Assembly (NCBI GenBank): GCA_020744425.1
Contig: JAGMUV010000007.1
Coordinates: forward strand, 2,356,001 to 2,420,000
Direction of reading: 5' to 3'
Length of the DNA: 64,000 nucleotides
DNA from: Dactylonectria macrodidyma
Lineage: Eukaryota; Ascomycota; Sordariomycetes; Hypocreales; Nectriaceae
Shown in pieces: positions 10,969 through 23,456 of the stretch. The translations under genes were made by a program, and so were the position numbers. The notes under the pieces are model-generated. The model was not told where the DNA came from. It did no database searches and saw only the letters and a list, made by a program, of their open reading frames with translations. The first letter of the stretch is position 1. Every line of letters starts with the position of its first letter.

Positions 10969-12115
10969 ATGGTGTCATCCAAGGGCATGGCTCCCGTAAC
11001 GTCGGGTTACCTTTCCATGTTCATCAAAGCCCAGTTTTTGTCCAAGTCCCCAAAACTCCCAAAGAATGTCGATTTGAGCGGCAAGGTAGCCATCGTTACT
11101 GGTGGCAGCAGTGGCCTCGGCCTCGAAAGTGCCAGGCACATGCTCGCTTTCGGCCTGTCACACCTCGTCATTACTGCCCGTTCCCTTGAGCGTGGCCAGA
11201 CAGTCGTCTCCAGTTTGCAGACTGCAAACCCCAGTGCCAAAATCGACGTTTGGCTTTTGGAAATGGAATCTTATGAGTCCATTCGGGCTTTGGTTGAGCG
11301 GTGCAAAACGGAGCTGTCGAGGATCGACATTGCCATTTTGAACGCAGGCCTTGCTGAAGTGGAATTCGGGTTGGCTTCTACGGGACACGAGAAGGTGATG
11401 CAGGTCAACTACCTGAGTACAATGCTGCTCGTGATACTTCTCCTACCTCTCACCATGGCCAAGTCGCCTGCCGGGGCGACGCCACGAATTACGGTTGTGA
11501 ATTCGATGATGTCCACTTTCGCCAACTTTCCTAATCGGGACAAGAAGCCACTACTGCCATCATTTGACGATACAAAAATCACAGCATGGGACCCGGCCGA
11601 ACGCTACAACGTGTCCAAGTTGCTCGGGCAATTATTTCTTAGCCGATTGGCCGACGGCATCAAACCTGAGGACGTCGTTGTGAACATGGTTGAGCCAGGA
11701 TTGACTAAGACGGGGTTGTTCCGCAAGCTTCATGGTTTTGCTGGGGCCATCTTCAACTTGATCAAGTCGCTCACGGCCAAGACGGCGGAGGAAGGCGCAA
11801 TAACCTATGTTGACGCTGCAGCCGTTCAAGGAAGTGAGTCCCATGGCGGTTTTGTTGTCAATTGCGAAATTCATCCGTAAGTATTGCTGCTCCGAAAACC
11901 CTCTTCAAGCTGTCACTGGGGCACCCAGTTAACCATTCACATGCAGGCTTGCCACCTTTACATACGACACAGAGGCCAAGGCTGTTGCGGATCAGCTTTG
12001 GGAGGAGACGCTTGACGAATTTAGCTTTGTCAACGCGCGGGGCATTCTACAGGAAATGTCCAACCCGGGTAACCAGGGAGTTGGAATACGGAAGCCAAAT
12101 GCGGCTACCGTGTAA
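10969..12115 (+). CDS. short-chain dehydrogenase/reductase (NAD(P)-dependent)
   Basis: Two exons, 10969-11876 and 11947-12115 (70-bp intron, GTAAGT donor, GCAG acceptor), give 358 aa. Classical SDR signatures are present: the cofactor-binding TGGSSGLG at 44-51, LNAG at 124-127, a serine in VVNSMMS near 179, and the catalytic YNVSK (Tyr213, Lys217). The size and the ~35-residue N-terminal extension suit the fungal retinol-dehydrogenase/WWOX-like SDRs, many of which act on lipophilic or secondary-metabolite substrates. No biosynthetic partner genes lie nearby, so the substrate is unknown. Without splicing the frame ends four codons after the exon 1 sequence NCEI; splicing adds a 56-residue C-terminal segment. 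Confidence 0.92.
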
Positions 12116-13389
12116 GACGGCAAGAAGTAATGCATGCGGAAGGGTGTCAAGGCAGGCTTGTGCAAGAGCTCGCGTGCGCCTGAGCTCGCGCGTGTGTGCC
12201 TCGGGAGTGCGGCTTTGGGAAGTTGACGGCAGTTTGGGCGACGAGTAAAAGCGGCCACGCCAAGAATGTGTCTGAGGAGGCGATAAACGCAACCAAGCGT
12301 GCAAGCTGGTGCGCCTTTGGTTCGGTGCGACTCATGGATGGGTCATGGATACCAACGCAAGGGAGGTGGGGGGCGTGTCGTATGCGGGGACTCAGATACC
12401 AGTAATCGAGAATCAGTTCAGCACACTCTCCAGGCAGTCGCTCTTCCACGGACGTAGTGTATTCAGGCGACTTCTCTTGTTCTTTTTGCCATTGATACGT
12501 CGTAGTTGACAAAGTTTGCCATCGTCAGGCAGGCAGGTATCACAAACGGAAACAGGCTGCTTCAACAGGCAGCGAGGAGGAGAAGCGGACGCTGTCGCCA
12601 TTGGTGTCGCAGCCTCGAGTAGGCAAACACCACACATGGGCTCGCTGTCGTCAGTCCCCATCCCCACTGTCTACTGCCTGATCCTGACCGACCGCCATTC
12701 TCCAGCGGCTTCCCACAGTGTCGGTTTTCTTTTAGTGCCTTTTTGCTGCAAGGCGCTCTGCCCTTTCCCCAGTACCCGATAGCGGGCACAGTGGTGATAG
12801 TAGCGGTACAGTGTCTACGTTTAGAACTTGTGGGCTCCGAACTGGGGCGGGGGAGACGGAGTGGAGACGACGCTGCTTGATGCTGGAGCTGGAAGCAAGA
12901 AGCAAGCAGCCACCGAGATGGAGACTCACGAAGTACTACGTACCTTGGTGAGAGAAGCAATGAGTGGTTGGAGCGAGTGTTGAGCGGGGTGGAGAAAGAG
13001 AATCAGAATGGAACAGAGGCGATAATGGACCGCAGGTAGGTAGGATTGTATGTAGGTACCTACAGTGGGTTGTACATTCAGCGTGATAGGTCGCTGGCGG
13101 CCACCGCTACCCCAGACGCTATCGTCCGGGAGGTACGGAGCACTGCTGCCGGTGGGTGCTTTTAGTGCTCTTGGTGCTGGAGGCGTGCCCGTGACGTGCC
13201 CGTGACATGCCTCCCGGGCCCTGGCCCCACGCAGCCGCCGCCTTCACCGATGCCGCCATCCATGCTGGTCACAGGTCACGGAGTCAACTGGTCACGATCC
13301 CTCCAAGAGCCTACCACCAGGGGGGGAAAATACCTATTTCCCCGCTTCTACCTTTCCGTCTACGATTCGTATGCACAGTACATTCATAC

Positions 13390-13409
13390 GGGGGGGGGGG
13401 GGGGGGGGG
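13390..13409 (+). repeat. poly-G mononucleotide tract (20 G)
   Basis: A run of 20 consecutive G on the plus strand in intergenic DNA. The exact length may be unreliable, as with any long homopolymer. Confidence 0.8.
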
Positions 13410-14005
13410 CGTGTACGTGTTTGTTGTTGTTGTTTTGATGCTGTTGCTGGTTTCCATTTGAGTGCCCTTCTTGGTCTGGCTGGTGGTGCGTGAGACTGTC
13501 GGTATACCTGCTGTACCTGATGACTGTGCGTAAGACTGTGGTCCCGACCTAGGACTTCCGCCTACGTTTGCTTTTTCCCTTCCCAGACATTATGTCTGGG
13601 ATGTCCCGGGTACAGTACTGGCGCTGTTTTCAATAGCAGGCACGGGAGCCAGGAGTCGGTCAGCAAACAAACGACAAGTCACCATAGACCTGTGATTGTC
13701 TTGCGACACCTCATTGAGAGCCGCGTCTGGCGTGTACCGACTTGCCTCTAAGTTGCCTAGCAGGTACCTACCTACCTTAGGTACCTTAATTATCAGAACA
13801 CCCACGGAGGGAACCGAACCGCCGGGACATGGAAGAGCAGCTGGTGGACAAAGCTGAGACAGGGTGGAAAGCAAACGAGAATCGTGACATGTGAGGGGGC
13901 AAATGCCTGGCTCGGCGGCATTGGCTACTGAAACTGCCAAGCAGACCTTGGTCGTTGCTTAGGAATCAAACACAACACCACCACCTCGGACGCATCCCAG
14001 GTTGA

Positions 14006-14044
14006 CGAGCTCCATTAGCGAGCTCCATTGGCGAGCTCCATTGA
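14006..14044 (+). repeat. three direct 13-bp repeats
   Basis: Three adjacent copies of CGAGCTCCATTRR (14006-14018, 14019-14031, 14032-14044), identical except for the last two bases. Intergenic; function unknown. Confidence 0.85.
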
Positions 14045-16238
14045 CAAGGCAAGGTACCTCATACAGTCCCGTCTCCTACGTACGGTAGGCAAAGTGTCAT
14101 GTCGGTAGGCACTGTGATTTCTGTCCCACCGTCCACGTAAGTTCCCTATTCGAAAACTCTGGCTGGCCGTCCACCATCATCATCATTCTAGGCTCCAAGC
14201 CAGAACACGCATCCTTTTTTAGGTCGTTTGCCCTCAGGCAAGGGATGGATGGATTATGCGAGACATGCAATTGTCCGCTCAGCCAACCCGTCCACGCACC
14301 AACCCCTTCCCGCAATCGGGCTGTTGCAGTGACAACCCGTTCCCTCCGGCTCCTCCAGTAGCTATCCGGGCGCCAGCGGGAGTTGAGCCGTGTTTGTTAT
14401 TAGCTGTACGTCAGGCAGTAAGAGGTGAGAATGTGAGAATAGCTCCATGCTATCGCCGGCCAGGCTCTCTGCCCCTCCCCCCTCCTTCTGCGGCGGTACT
14501 ACATGAGGTAGCAATAGGTACACAGTATCATACAGTGTAGGTTCTTGGAGTCACACAAGACGGGTTTGAACTTCATGAGTCCATGCGCACATCCAGCGCC
14601 GAGACTTGCTCAAAAGTATCATCAGTACCAAGTTGACCCTGGCCCCTGGTCATCGACTACGTACAGTATGTTTCCTAGTACCTACATCCACCAGTCGGTA
14701 TCATCAGTCATTCCCTTCTAAGTGGAGTTCCTATTTACACTTTCCTCGCCAGTTTCGCTTGTTTTCTTTCAATCCATTCAACTCGATTGACTCTGACGAA
14801 AAAAAAATTACATCTGTCTCGCGTGACGCACGTCTCAATTTGTGTCACCACACCCTCACTCATACCCTCACACCTTTAGTACCCCCCTGCTCCGTCTCCT
14901 CGCCTTTCCAATCGGGCGCTTTCAAGCTCAAGTCGGACCTCCGGAGGGCCTTGCAATCGGTTAGCTAATGTATCATAACACGTACTGTATGCGGATTGCC
15001 TGCGTGTATCAAATGTCTTTTTGAGCTTGGACACTGGAATGAATAGATGCGACCAGAACCTGAAGCCTCAGCTCTAGAGCCCTAGACGGAGCGCGTACCT
15101 TCAATTCAACCTTGTATATGTGCATCGTGCTACCACACCCAGTTCAAACTGGCGTATCGAGTCATTCATGGGATCAGAACAGAAAATGCATGCTGAATGT
15201 TGGCATGGGGACTCCGTACCTTGCCACGCACACTCTGGCGAAGCTTGCTTTGCTCTGACGAAGCTTGCCTTGATCTAGCTGGTTTGACTGGCAGCCTCTC
15301 CTCACCGCAGCTGACACTCCCCTGGACACCCAATAAGCTAGGGTAGCTCCCAATCCGGCCCCTCAACGTCAACAACAACGGCATTTACAGAGTCCTCAAC
15401 TGCAAACCAACCTCCTCCCTTGTAGCACCCACTGGTCCGTATTACCTCTTTCACTGCTTCTCGACTCCACCCTGTGCCTCTCTATCCCTGATGGTCGGCT
15501 ATGGGTTCTCAGCTGCTCTCACAGACAACCCCCCCTGGAGGCGAGAATACCTCGTACGTAAAAACTTGTCTATCGAGCAAAGATCTGTTGGTCATCTGAC
15601 TGCCGTCAACCTGGACCACTCCATGCATCACTAGAGCAGCTGGCTTGAAGTATTTTTTTTCTCTCTTCCTTCTTGGCCATGTGCTTCGAAACCTATCCAG
15701 GGGATCAGGGCACAGACGTTGACGAGTTTGATACCCTACATGGTCCCGCACATCAGATGGTCAACTATCCTGGGTCTACACCTTGTCTTCCGGTTGGTCA
15801 ATACCAACAATAGCATCTCACATGGCTCACAAGATGGATCCGCCTTGACTCTTTAAGATCTCCGCCAGCATGGAGCTCTAATGTTCCATGTCGAGGCCCA
15901 TGTGGAGCTAAGGCGTAGACGGTCTTCAACGCGTCTTGGACTTAGCCTTGGCCTTTGTTGCACATGTCATGATCAACATACCTGACATTAATCGAGTCAT
16001 TGACGGACCAACGGAGATACCAAGAGTCTATGATTACCGATCAATTCCGTTTCCGCGAATTTGGCATTTGCAGCTTCATCCACGACGGAAAGCATAGACT
16101 TCACGTTGCCTTAGTGCAAGTTGAGTTCACCAATGTCCACCTTGACACTTGAATTCAGGTATATATATATTGCACCAAACACCCAACGCCATTGCCATGA
16201 AAGCACAACACCACGCATGGGCTCGCAACAAACACATC

Positions 16239-16294
16239 TCCTCGGGTGATAATCCTCGGGTGATAATCCTCGGGTGATAATCCTCGGGTGATAA
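16239..16294 (+). repeat. four perfect 14-bp tandem repeats
   Basis: Four identical head-to-tail copies of TCCTCGGGTGATAA. A minisatellite-like element in the 3' flank of the Btz gene. Confidence 0.95.
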
Positions 16295-16881
16295 GAGCTG
16301 GATAGGCAGAGCAATCCGTAGAAAACGGCGGCAAAACCAAACCCGTCCAGCTCTCCGTCTCCCACAAATCTTTTTTTTGTGACAAAACAAAAAAGAAAAC
16401 GTCCGTCCGCTAACAATGACAAGCAGCGCCTCAGCCATGATCCTTCCCACTCAGAACACAGTCCCATCAGTTCGTCCATCCCAAAGTAGTGTGTCAAGTC
16501 GGTCGACAGAATCAGGAGATGATGACATTGTCACCAACACGGCGACCAGTTGCCATCCAACACAACAATGCATCTGAGTCATCTTCCAAGGTAAGATGGC
16601 TCTCGGGGCAAGTCCACCAAAGATCCCACCCTCTCCATCCAACGCAAAGAGGCACTCTAAAAAACTAGGATGCCAACACCCAATAAAGTATATCGCTTCG
16701 CCGAAGCCTCCAAAGCCCCTAATGCCCATCCATACACCACCAAAATGTGTCCCATCAATAAGTGTCGCGTGTGCTTTTGTTGTTTTTTTTAGGTCTGAGG
16801 TCGTAGTTGTAGTAATTAAATCGAGTACGGGTAATAAGCAGGTGGATAGGTGAAATATGTGTCCTTTGGCTCCTCGCAGCT

Positions 16882-19101
16882 CTACTGCGGGTAGTAGACC
16901 ATACCAGGCGCGTGTTGGGCGTAGTAGAACCCATCCGGGCTAGGTGTTACCATGCCAGCCATGCCCATGACGTTGGGTTGATACGCAGGAGGAGCGGAGA
17001 AGGCTGGGTAGTTGTTGACTGGAGGTAGTTGAGAGGCGTCGTAGTAATATACCATACCGTTGACCTCTTGCGCAACGAGATTCGGGTTCGGAGCAGGAGT
17101 TTGGCCATTGGCTTGGGCAAGTTGCTCGTGTTGGGTCTGTGGAGTGAAACTACCAGGAGCACCCTGTTGTCCAGGAATAAACGAAGGAGCCGCCACAGAC
17201 GAACCCATGTTGGAGTTGTTAAAGTTGGGTGGATAGTAGTAGCCGCCTTGCTGCTGCTGCTGTTGAGGCTGTTGCTGCACTGGATATGGCTGCTGCTGAT
17301 TGTAGAAAGGCTGCTGTTGCTGCTGGCCGAAGGTGTTGGGTTGGAACGGTGCCGCATGAATCGCTCTCTCGGGGATCTGGGACAAGGGGGTACCAGTGGA
17401 GTGCTGCGAAGGGTAGGAAGCCTGGCGGGTGTGGGACTCGTGCGAGAGACCGTTTGACATCTGGAGAGGGACCTGCTGGTGGAATGCTTGTTGGAAAGCC
17501 TGAGGTCCTTGTGTGAGAGTGGGAGACTCGATGTCAGCAACTGAGATGTTCTTCTGAGGACGCGGCTGATGCATAGGTAGCGCTGAAGTGGGCCGGTTCT
17601 CCTGGAACGCCGGCTTCTGTGGCAGAGGATAAGTCTGTGGTTGAGGGAGGTCGTTGATAGACGTCTCCAACACCGCTGGCCTCTCGAAATGGCCGGTCAT
17701 ATCGATATGAGCCGGTGCCACAGAAATATCGGGTCGAGGAACAGGAGGAAGCCGAACAATAGGCCTGGAGTTCTCGACCGGGATAGGCGGCCGAGAGATG
17801 ACGGAGCCCGTCGGCGAGAACATGTAATCTCTTTCAACGATGGAGGACCGCCGACTAAGTCCACCAATGCTGGGCGAGTACACACTGCCGTAGAAGCTGC
17901 CCCCGTAGACGCTGGTTCTCCTCGAGAAGCCTCCCACCGAGCCAAAGGCGGATCGAGGCTTACCACGCATCCTTTGCTGATTAGGCCGCATGGCACGGGG
18001 AATAAAGATAAAGGACCTGTCGGCAGCAGGGAAGATGTAGCGAGGCGGGTTGTCCGGGAGGGAGATTCTGACCGGCTTGTCTCGGCGCAGAGGTGGGCGG
18101 TGGTCAGGCAGCTTGGTGTATTGCTTGACAGGGACGCCAGGGAAGACTGCCGGAGCTTTCATGTTGGGAAGGAAAACCCGAACCTGAGCATTACCAATAT
18201 GTTTCTCCGTGGAGAGGGTGCGGTTGATCGGGGTCGGGTTGGAATCACACGTCGGGATGAAGCCGTTGCCGTTTGCTGGTCCTTCCTCCTCCATTTGTCG
18301 AGGCCGTGCTGGAGGATGGTGCGGTCCTGTAACGGCCTCGTGCATGTCATGAGTCCACGGGGAATTGGTTGTCGGGTCAGATGGGTGGTGCATTTGGCTG
18401 TCTTGGTTAGTAACAGAACAACGGCTGTCCGGGATGTCGAATACGTACTGAACAGGAGCAAAAGGACCCCCGATGCCACCACGACCGCCTCGGCCGCCAC
18501 GGCCTCGCCCGAAGGGTCGAAACCCATTCGCCGCGGGGCCAGCATGACGGTGGTCATGCATGAAAAAGGCACCCCGGTTGGGTACGAAGGCTGGGTCTTC
18601 ATCTCTCCGCTTCTTATAATCCTCGTGTTCCTGACGTCGCCGGTTTGCAGCGGCACCCTGAGGCCCTCGGATGGCAGAGGCGGAGCTGACCACAATGGGG
18701 GCATCAGAGGACTTGGCCGGGGAAGGGGCGGCAACTTCATCGAAATGCATCTCCTGAACAGGTGGCGGAGGGTCCGTGATGGACAAACCATGGAGCATCA
18801 TGGCGGTATCCGAAACGGACTTTCCATCGACCTTGGGCTCGGGGCCGACGTTGGCGGCATGGGCAGGGTGCTTGGGTGCGCCATTGGCCGTCTTCCGGGC
18901 ATTCGGGGATGTCGGTGAGGCCTCATCGATGTTGCTTGTGTCACTGTCGTTGGCCAAGTCGTTGTCATCGGTGACAAGGGAGCCATCGGTGATGGAATCG
19001 TCGTCGAGGTCGAGGGCCTCCGGGCCACCCTCGTCGTCGCCCTCGTCTTCAACGCGGCGGCGATGGCCGATGAGCTTTCTGCGGCGGGGAGCGGCAGCCA
19101 T
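16882..19101 (-). CDS. Btz/CASC3 (Barentsz)-domain exon junction complex protein
   Basis: The whole span is one open frame (739 codons), but an intron-like 51-bp segment, 18448-18398, has a GTACGT donor, TACTAAC branch and CAG acceptor. Removing it keeps the frame and gives 722 aa (exons 19101-18449 and 18397-16882). The N-terminus is basic, then acidic. The Btz/eIF4A3-binding (SELOR) signature follows: RRRQEHEDYKKRRDEDPAFV, then RGAFFMHDHR, then a glycine/arginine patch, and after the intron PWTHDMHE, matching the family's conserved W-x-H-D element. The C-terminal half is Pro/Gln/Tyr-rich with polyglutamine runs. Barentsz/CASC3 proteins clamp eIF4A3 on spliced mRNA and act in mRNA localisation, translation and decay. 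Confidence 0.85.
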   Translation of the reverse strand: MAAAPRRRKLIGHRRRVEDEGDDEGGPEALDLDDDSITDGSLVTDDNDLANDSDTSNIDEASPTSPNARKTANGAPKHPAHAANVGPEPKVDGKSVSDTAMMLHGLSITDPPPPVQEMHFDEVAAPSPAKSSDAPIVVSSASAIRGPQGAAANRRRQEHEDYKKRRDEDPAFVPNRGAFFMHDHRHAGPAANGFRPFGRGRGGRGGRGGIGGPFAPVQYVFDIPDSRCSVTNQDSQMHHPSDPTTNSPWTHDMHEAVTGPHHPPARPRQMEEEGPANGNGFIPTCDSNPTPINRTLSTEKHIGNAQVRVFLPNMKAPAVFPGVPVKQYTKLPDHRPPLRRDKPVRISLPDNPPRYIFPAADRSFIFIPRAMRPNQQRMRGKPRSAFGSVGGFSRRTSVYGGSFYGSVYSPSIGGLSRRSSIVERDYMFSPTGSVISRPPIPVENSRPIVRLPPVPRPDISVAPAHIDMTGHFERPAVLETSINDLPQPQTYPLPQKPAFQENRPTSALPMHQPRPQKNISVADIESPTLTQGPQAFQQAFHQQVPLQMSNGLSHESHTRQASYPSQHSTGTPLSQIPERAIHAAPFQPNTFGQQQQQPFYNQQQPYPVQQQPQQQQQQGGYYYPPNFNNSNMGSSVAAPSFIPGQQGAPGSFTPQTQHEQLAQANGQTPAPNPNLVAQEVNGMVYYYDASQLPPVNNYPAFSAPPAYQPNVMGMAGMVTPSPDGFYYAQHAPGMVYYPQ

Positions 19102-22100
19102 GGTTGCGCGGCGATGGAGGCGATGGAAGAGTCGACGGAGGGGGCTTCGGGGACGACGGGAGGGTGAGGATGCGACGGACTTGGCGGGTCATGCGGCGAC
19201 GGCCAGGGACAACGGAGCGGCAGGGAGAGGAGGCGAGGACGAGAGGCGGAACGGCGAGATGAAAAGCGAGATACAGTAACCGCCCGGCGGTGGTGGCGCA
19301 GAAGCAAGAAAGAAAGAGGAAGAAAATAAACCCAACAACCCGATACCTGATATAGATTTCCAAGACGCAAGAGCAACCGCTGGACAAGCAACCCAAGAGC
19401 GAAAGCAGGACGAGACAAGCAGGGGGATGGGGGGATTAGAGACTCGAAGATGCTCTCTTGCCTGTATCCGAGGGAGTACGTTGCAGAGCAGGCGGTGGCG
19501 GAGAGCGAGAGACGCGGGGGGAGAGGCGACGAAGTCGGGGGGAGGGAGACTCGAGAGTGGGAGAACGAGATGTGGTGATGGTGGTTCGGAGAGAAGATTT
19601 GGCAAGGTCAATCGGATCGCCAAAAAGTGTCTGGCCCCCCCCGGCCTTTGGGCTTTAGGTGGTCCGCTAGCCCCATGTTACTGGACGTGTGCGGCCTTCC
19701 AGGAGCGCATGTACCCCGCCCGCAACGGCCGGGTGCAGAGTGACAAGGTGCGGTGGGTGTCGAGAGCGCCGCTGGGACGGCCGGCTAGCAGGCGAAACAG
19801 CCCCAAGGCTGCTGGGCCGCCCGCGAACTCAAGGAACAAAGCGCCTCGAACCCGCTAAGGCGAGAGAGTGACAACCACTCAGCGGCCATCTAGATGTCCG
19901 GCTGTTGATTGACTGCTTTGATTCATCATCATCACCACCATCCTCATCCCGGCAAGCATACAGTGCCAAATATGGGGACATATGCTTCCATCCATCCATT
20001 CAGCCATTCATCTATCCACATACAAACTCCACCACTCACTCCATGCTGTTACGAGTAGTATGTGCAAATGCCGATGATAATTACCAACCCACCCACCTAC
20101 CTCCGCCTTGCTGTGACGGGATCGCGGCCCTTCCACGCCCTTCCTTCGGGCTCCGGCGCCCAAAACGCGATGCAGCGCAGCGGCGGAAACGCATCAAAAT
20201 CACAACCACCAACACCTCAAAAAGGGCACACACAGCAGAAGCGCACGCATGGATTCATACCTAGATGGCATCACTTTGCGGTACGGCCCTGCACGGCACA
20301 CCACGACACATGCACGTCGGCAGCGCTCGGCCTCGAATACATACATACCTCGCCTAGTAACTCATCATCTAATCGGCACATTACATACGACGTAGTGGCG
20401 CTGGTGGTTGTTGTTATTATTTCTGCTACTGCCGCCACTACCTAACTGCGACTACTTCGTACAATCTGGCCCAATCTGCGAAAGCAGCATGCAGCGCAGG
20501 CTCGCGTGAAATGCTTTCGTGACGGGGTCGTGATCCACACCATCTCTTGATGACAACCCATTCACAGACGACCGATCTCTCCATTGCCTGCCTTGCTACC
20601 TTAGCATCTGCCTGCTCTGCCTGGCCTTGCTGCAGCGATATCGCGACCCCATGGCGCTCTGCATTCCCTCTGGGGTTGCTGGGCTTGGCCTCACTGATGG
20701 TGGCGACGGCTCTCCCTCCACTTGTCATGTCATGCTAGAAGCAGTCGCCTCTCTTCTACCACCTCGAGACTGCCGTGAATCTCTGCCCGGATAACAAGTT
20801 GCATACCTAACGTCCTAACTTGGGATCAACCCCCAACAAAGTCGCGTCCTCACACCCGCACTCTTGGGTTGGGGCATGGTAAGCCCAGGTGGTAGTAGCT
20901 GACAAAACTCCACTTATACTCGTCCTCGGACTCGGCATACATACGCCTCTCCCACTCTGCTACTGTGTAGACAGACTTCCACATCTCCGATATTCGCACT
21001 GGCCATTGAATCGGAAAACCGAATGAATGCCCTCATAATGAGTTGGGAGATGGGGCTGAAAGGCCCCATGGCCTGGAGCCACAGACTCCCAAAGGCCACG
21101 TTTCGACCCAAGTCTGCATGCCGCGCAGGAAACAAGGTCGGTGCCCGCCTCGTTGACTGGGCGGCTTGTGGCGGGCAGTGGGCACGGTGGGTATGGCAAT
21201 ATCTATCCGGATGTGAGAAGTGTGCGAATGTGCAAAGTTGGCATGTACGTACGCGGTATGCCCATGTATGTATCTCTGCGCTGGCTCACCCAGCAAGATC
21301 CACGACAGCCGAGCCAGCCCAGGCCCCCGCATCTTCCATCCCAGGGCTGGCTCAGCGCGGTCCACAGAATCCGTCCATCCAGACTGATGAGAAAGTAACA
21401 GAGGCAAAGGGAGGGTGTGTCTTGGTAGGACTAAGGTGAACACCCGGGCGGACTAGCTGTGTCTCCGCCATGCACAACATTAAGGAGAGGGAGCTCCATG
21501 TCGACGACAGGATGCAACAATGACTATGTTGCTTCATGCTACGCTCACCTGTCTCCATTCCTGTGTCTGAGGGGTGACATATTCCTCAAATCACATCGGG
21601 CTGTGGGCGGCGGAGCGTCTGCTACGACTTCAAGCGTTGACATGAACATATGAGTACCCCGTATCTCTTCTCTACCAGCAGCAGCCGCCATCGCGCTCCG
21701 CCTCGCCACACCTAATCATGCCCCAGACATGGCAATCTCGAGCGAAAGCCTGAGCTGCACAGAACATTACAGTGCGGTAGTCCAGACACCAAGCCAAGAA
21801 AGGAGGCTCTGAAAAGCGTGTCTTCAAGCCTGGCGCGTGCGCGTCGGCGCCCTTTGGTTGGATGTTCGACACACGGGCGCACATGTCAAGCTGCGCGGGA
21901 CTCGCTCTGTGTGTGTCTGTGTGTGTGTATGATTTCCCGGCGCGTGGTCGCCAATCAGTGGCATCGAATGTTCACCAAAGTGTCTGTGTGTGCATGATGC
22001 GTGTCTTGTGTCAAGGGTGCGAGCATCGGTCGAAGCCGAAATGCGACCTGGTTCATGCCTCGAAATCGCACGCAGACCTGTTAATTCAGCGACCCCCCGT

Positions 22101-23456
22101 AGAACACATTCTCGGTTTCCTCATGGCTCCTATTGTCCGATGCGGGGGAGTGCATCATGAACGAGAGACTTCATCACAGAGCAGGCATCAACATGGGAGC
22201 CACGACAGCCTGGCGAGCCTCTCTTCACCCCCACGACGAGCTCTTTTCTACGCCAATGGCGGCGTGTCCTGCTGGATCCGGGTGCACAGCACTCAATCCT
22301 GGGGAGCTCGCAGGTTGTTGGCCCTTCTTTTTCTGCCTGCTCTGCCCACATGATGTGACATTTGCCCTTCCAGCAAGGTGACGTAGTGCGGAGGCACGTT
22401 TTATTTAGTGCGTTTCCATGGCGTTCTGGACTCCGGTTCTCCTCCCGAGGGGTTAATCAGGTCGGAGCGGCAAGTAAACGGCAGGACAATGTGTTGAACG
22501 GAGCATTAAGTCAAATAGTTCCCAATAAGACACATATATTAAGAATGGCAGCGGCGAGATCATCGAGGCATTGGACCGTCTTCAGTAGTGACTGCAAAGG
22601 CAGTTATTTCCTATGACTCAAGAAGACACAAAGCAGACGGCTATGTTAGTGGCCTCTCTAGCCTACCGACTAAGGTGCATAGGCGACGCCAGCTACGGTA
22701 CAACAGCAGCTCTAGGATAGCTCCCCCGTCATGCTTGCCCTTGTTCGGGGGTGCATTGCCGATAAGTAGGTTGACTTGGATGCGAGGCGAGCGGGGTTTT
22801 AAATGAAGCCGAGTTCTGGTTCTGGTTCGAAGCAGCGCTGGTGCTGCTGTTCACTTTGGCGTGCTATTATTACATGGCAGGCTCCCTATCTCGTGTCTCT
22901 TCCCACAAGGCCATTGTTCAAACACGCCATTTCATAATCACCCCTCGAGAGAACCTCTTGATTCAAACAATGGGAAAAAGGCCAAAGAAAACACCTGTTT
23001 CCCTCCTTGTACGGCACCATGAAACCCACCTCGTCAATTGACCCCTCCTCCTCTGCCACAGCGTGTGTGGCCTTGCTCCTCCGGCTGTACGTCGTGGTAT
23101 CAGCGGTGGTGGAGTTCTTTTGCTTAAGAAAAATAGCGGGCGGTTGGCAGCGGGGGATTGGCAAATGCACCCAAAAAAAAACCCAGCGCCAACCCCAAGG
23201 GCCTAAGCCTCGTCCCCAATCCCAATCCATGTGATCATTCAAGCTGCCTCTCACGTCAATCCCACTTCGGTTCCTGGTCTGCCACCTCCCCTTCCTCCTC
23301 AATCGTTTTCTTTCCTTTTGCACTCAGTATTACAAACTGCGCTTTCAATTCGAACCTCGGCGATCTGAAGAGCGCCGAGAGGACGACAGCTGCCAGCGAC
23401 GAAAAGAGACGAGAGTGACTCCGGACACGAGGCTCCGCGCTGTGAAGACGGACATC
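19102..23456. other. 4.4-kb region without a supported gene
   Basis: The left ~600 bases are the leader and promoter of the Btz gene, and the right ~600 bases (CT-rich, ending near 23400) the leader of the small gene at 23457. Several open frames of 60-160 codons exist on both strands; they overlap one another and lack conserved motifs. Low-complexity CCATCC/ATC tracts lie at 19920-20060. Confidence 0.5.

Larger units (their letters stand above)
12116..16881. other. 4.8-kb region without a supported gene
   Basis: No open frame here combines ATG start, length, splice sites and protein character. Visible structure: GGTACC palindromes at 13055, 13763, 13780 and 14053; a 20-base G run at 13390-13409; three 13-bp direct repeats at 14006-14044; a short AT dinucleotide tract near 16159; and four 14-bp tandem repeats at 16239-16294. 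The last few hundred bases are the 3' flank of the Btz gene. Confidence 0.5.

Noticed and set aside
10969..12115. secondary-metabolite cluster suggested by the dehydrogenase beside a regulator-like gene
   Set aside because: No synthase, P450, transporter or other tailoring gene lies in the flanking DNA.
14606..14968. 120-codon plus-strand frame
   Set aside because: CT-rich sequence of untranslated type with no motifs and no supporting splice sites.
17641..18918. 425-codon plus-strand frame
   Set aside because: Antisense shadow of the Btz protein; Arg/Gly-rich low-complexity translation without motifs.
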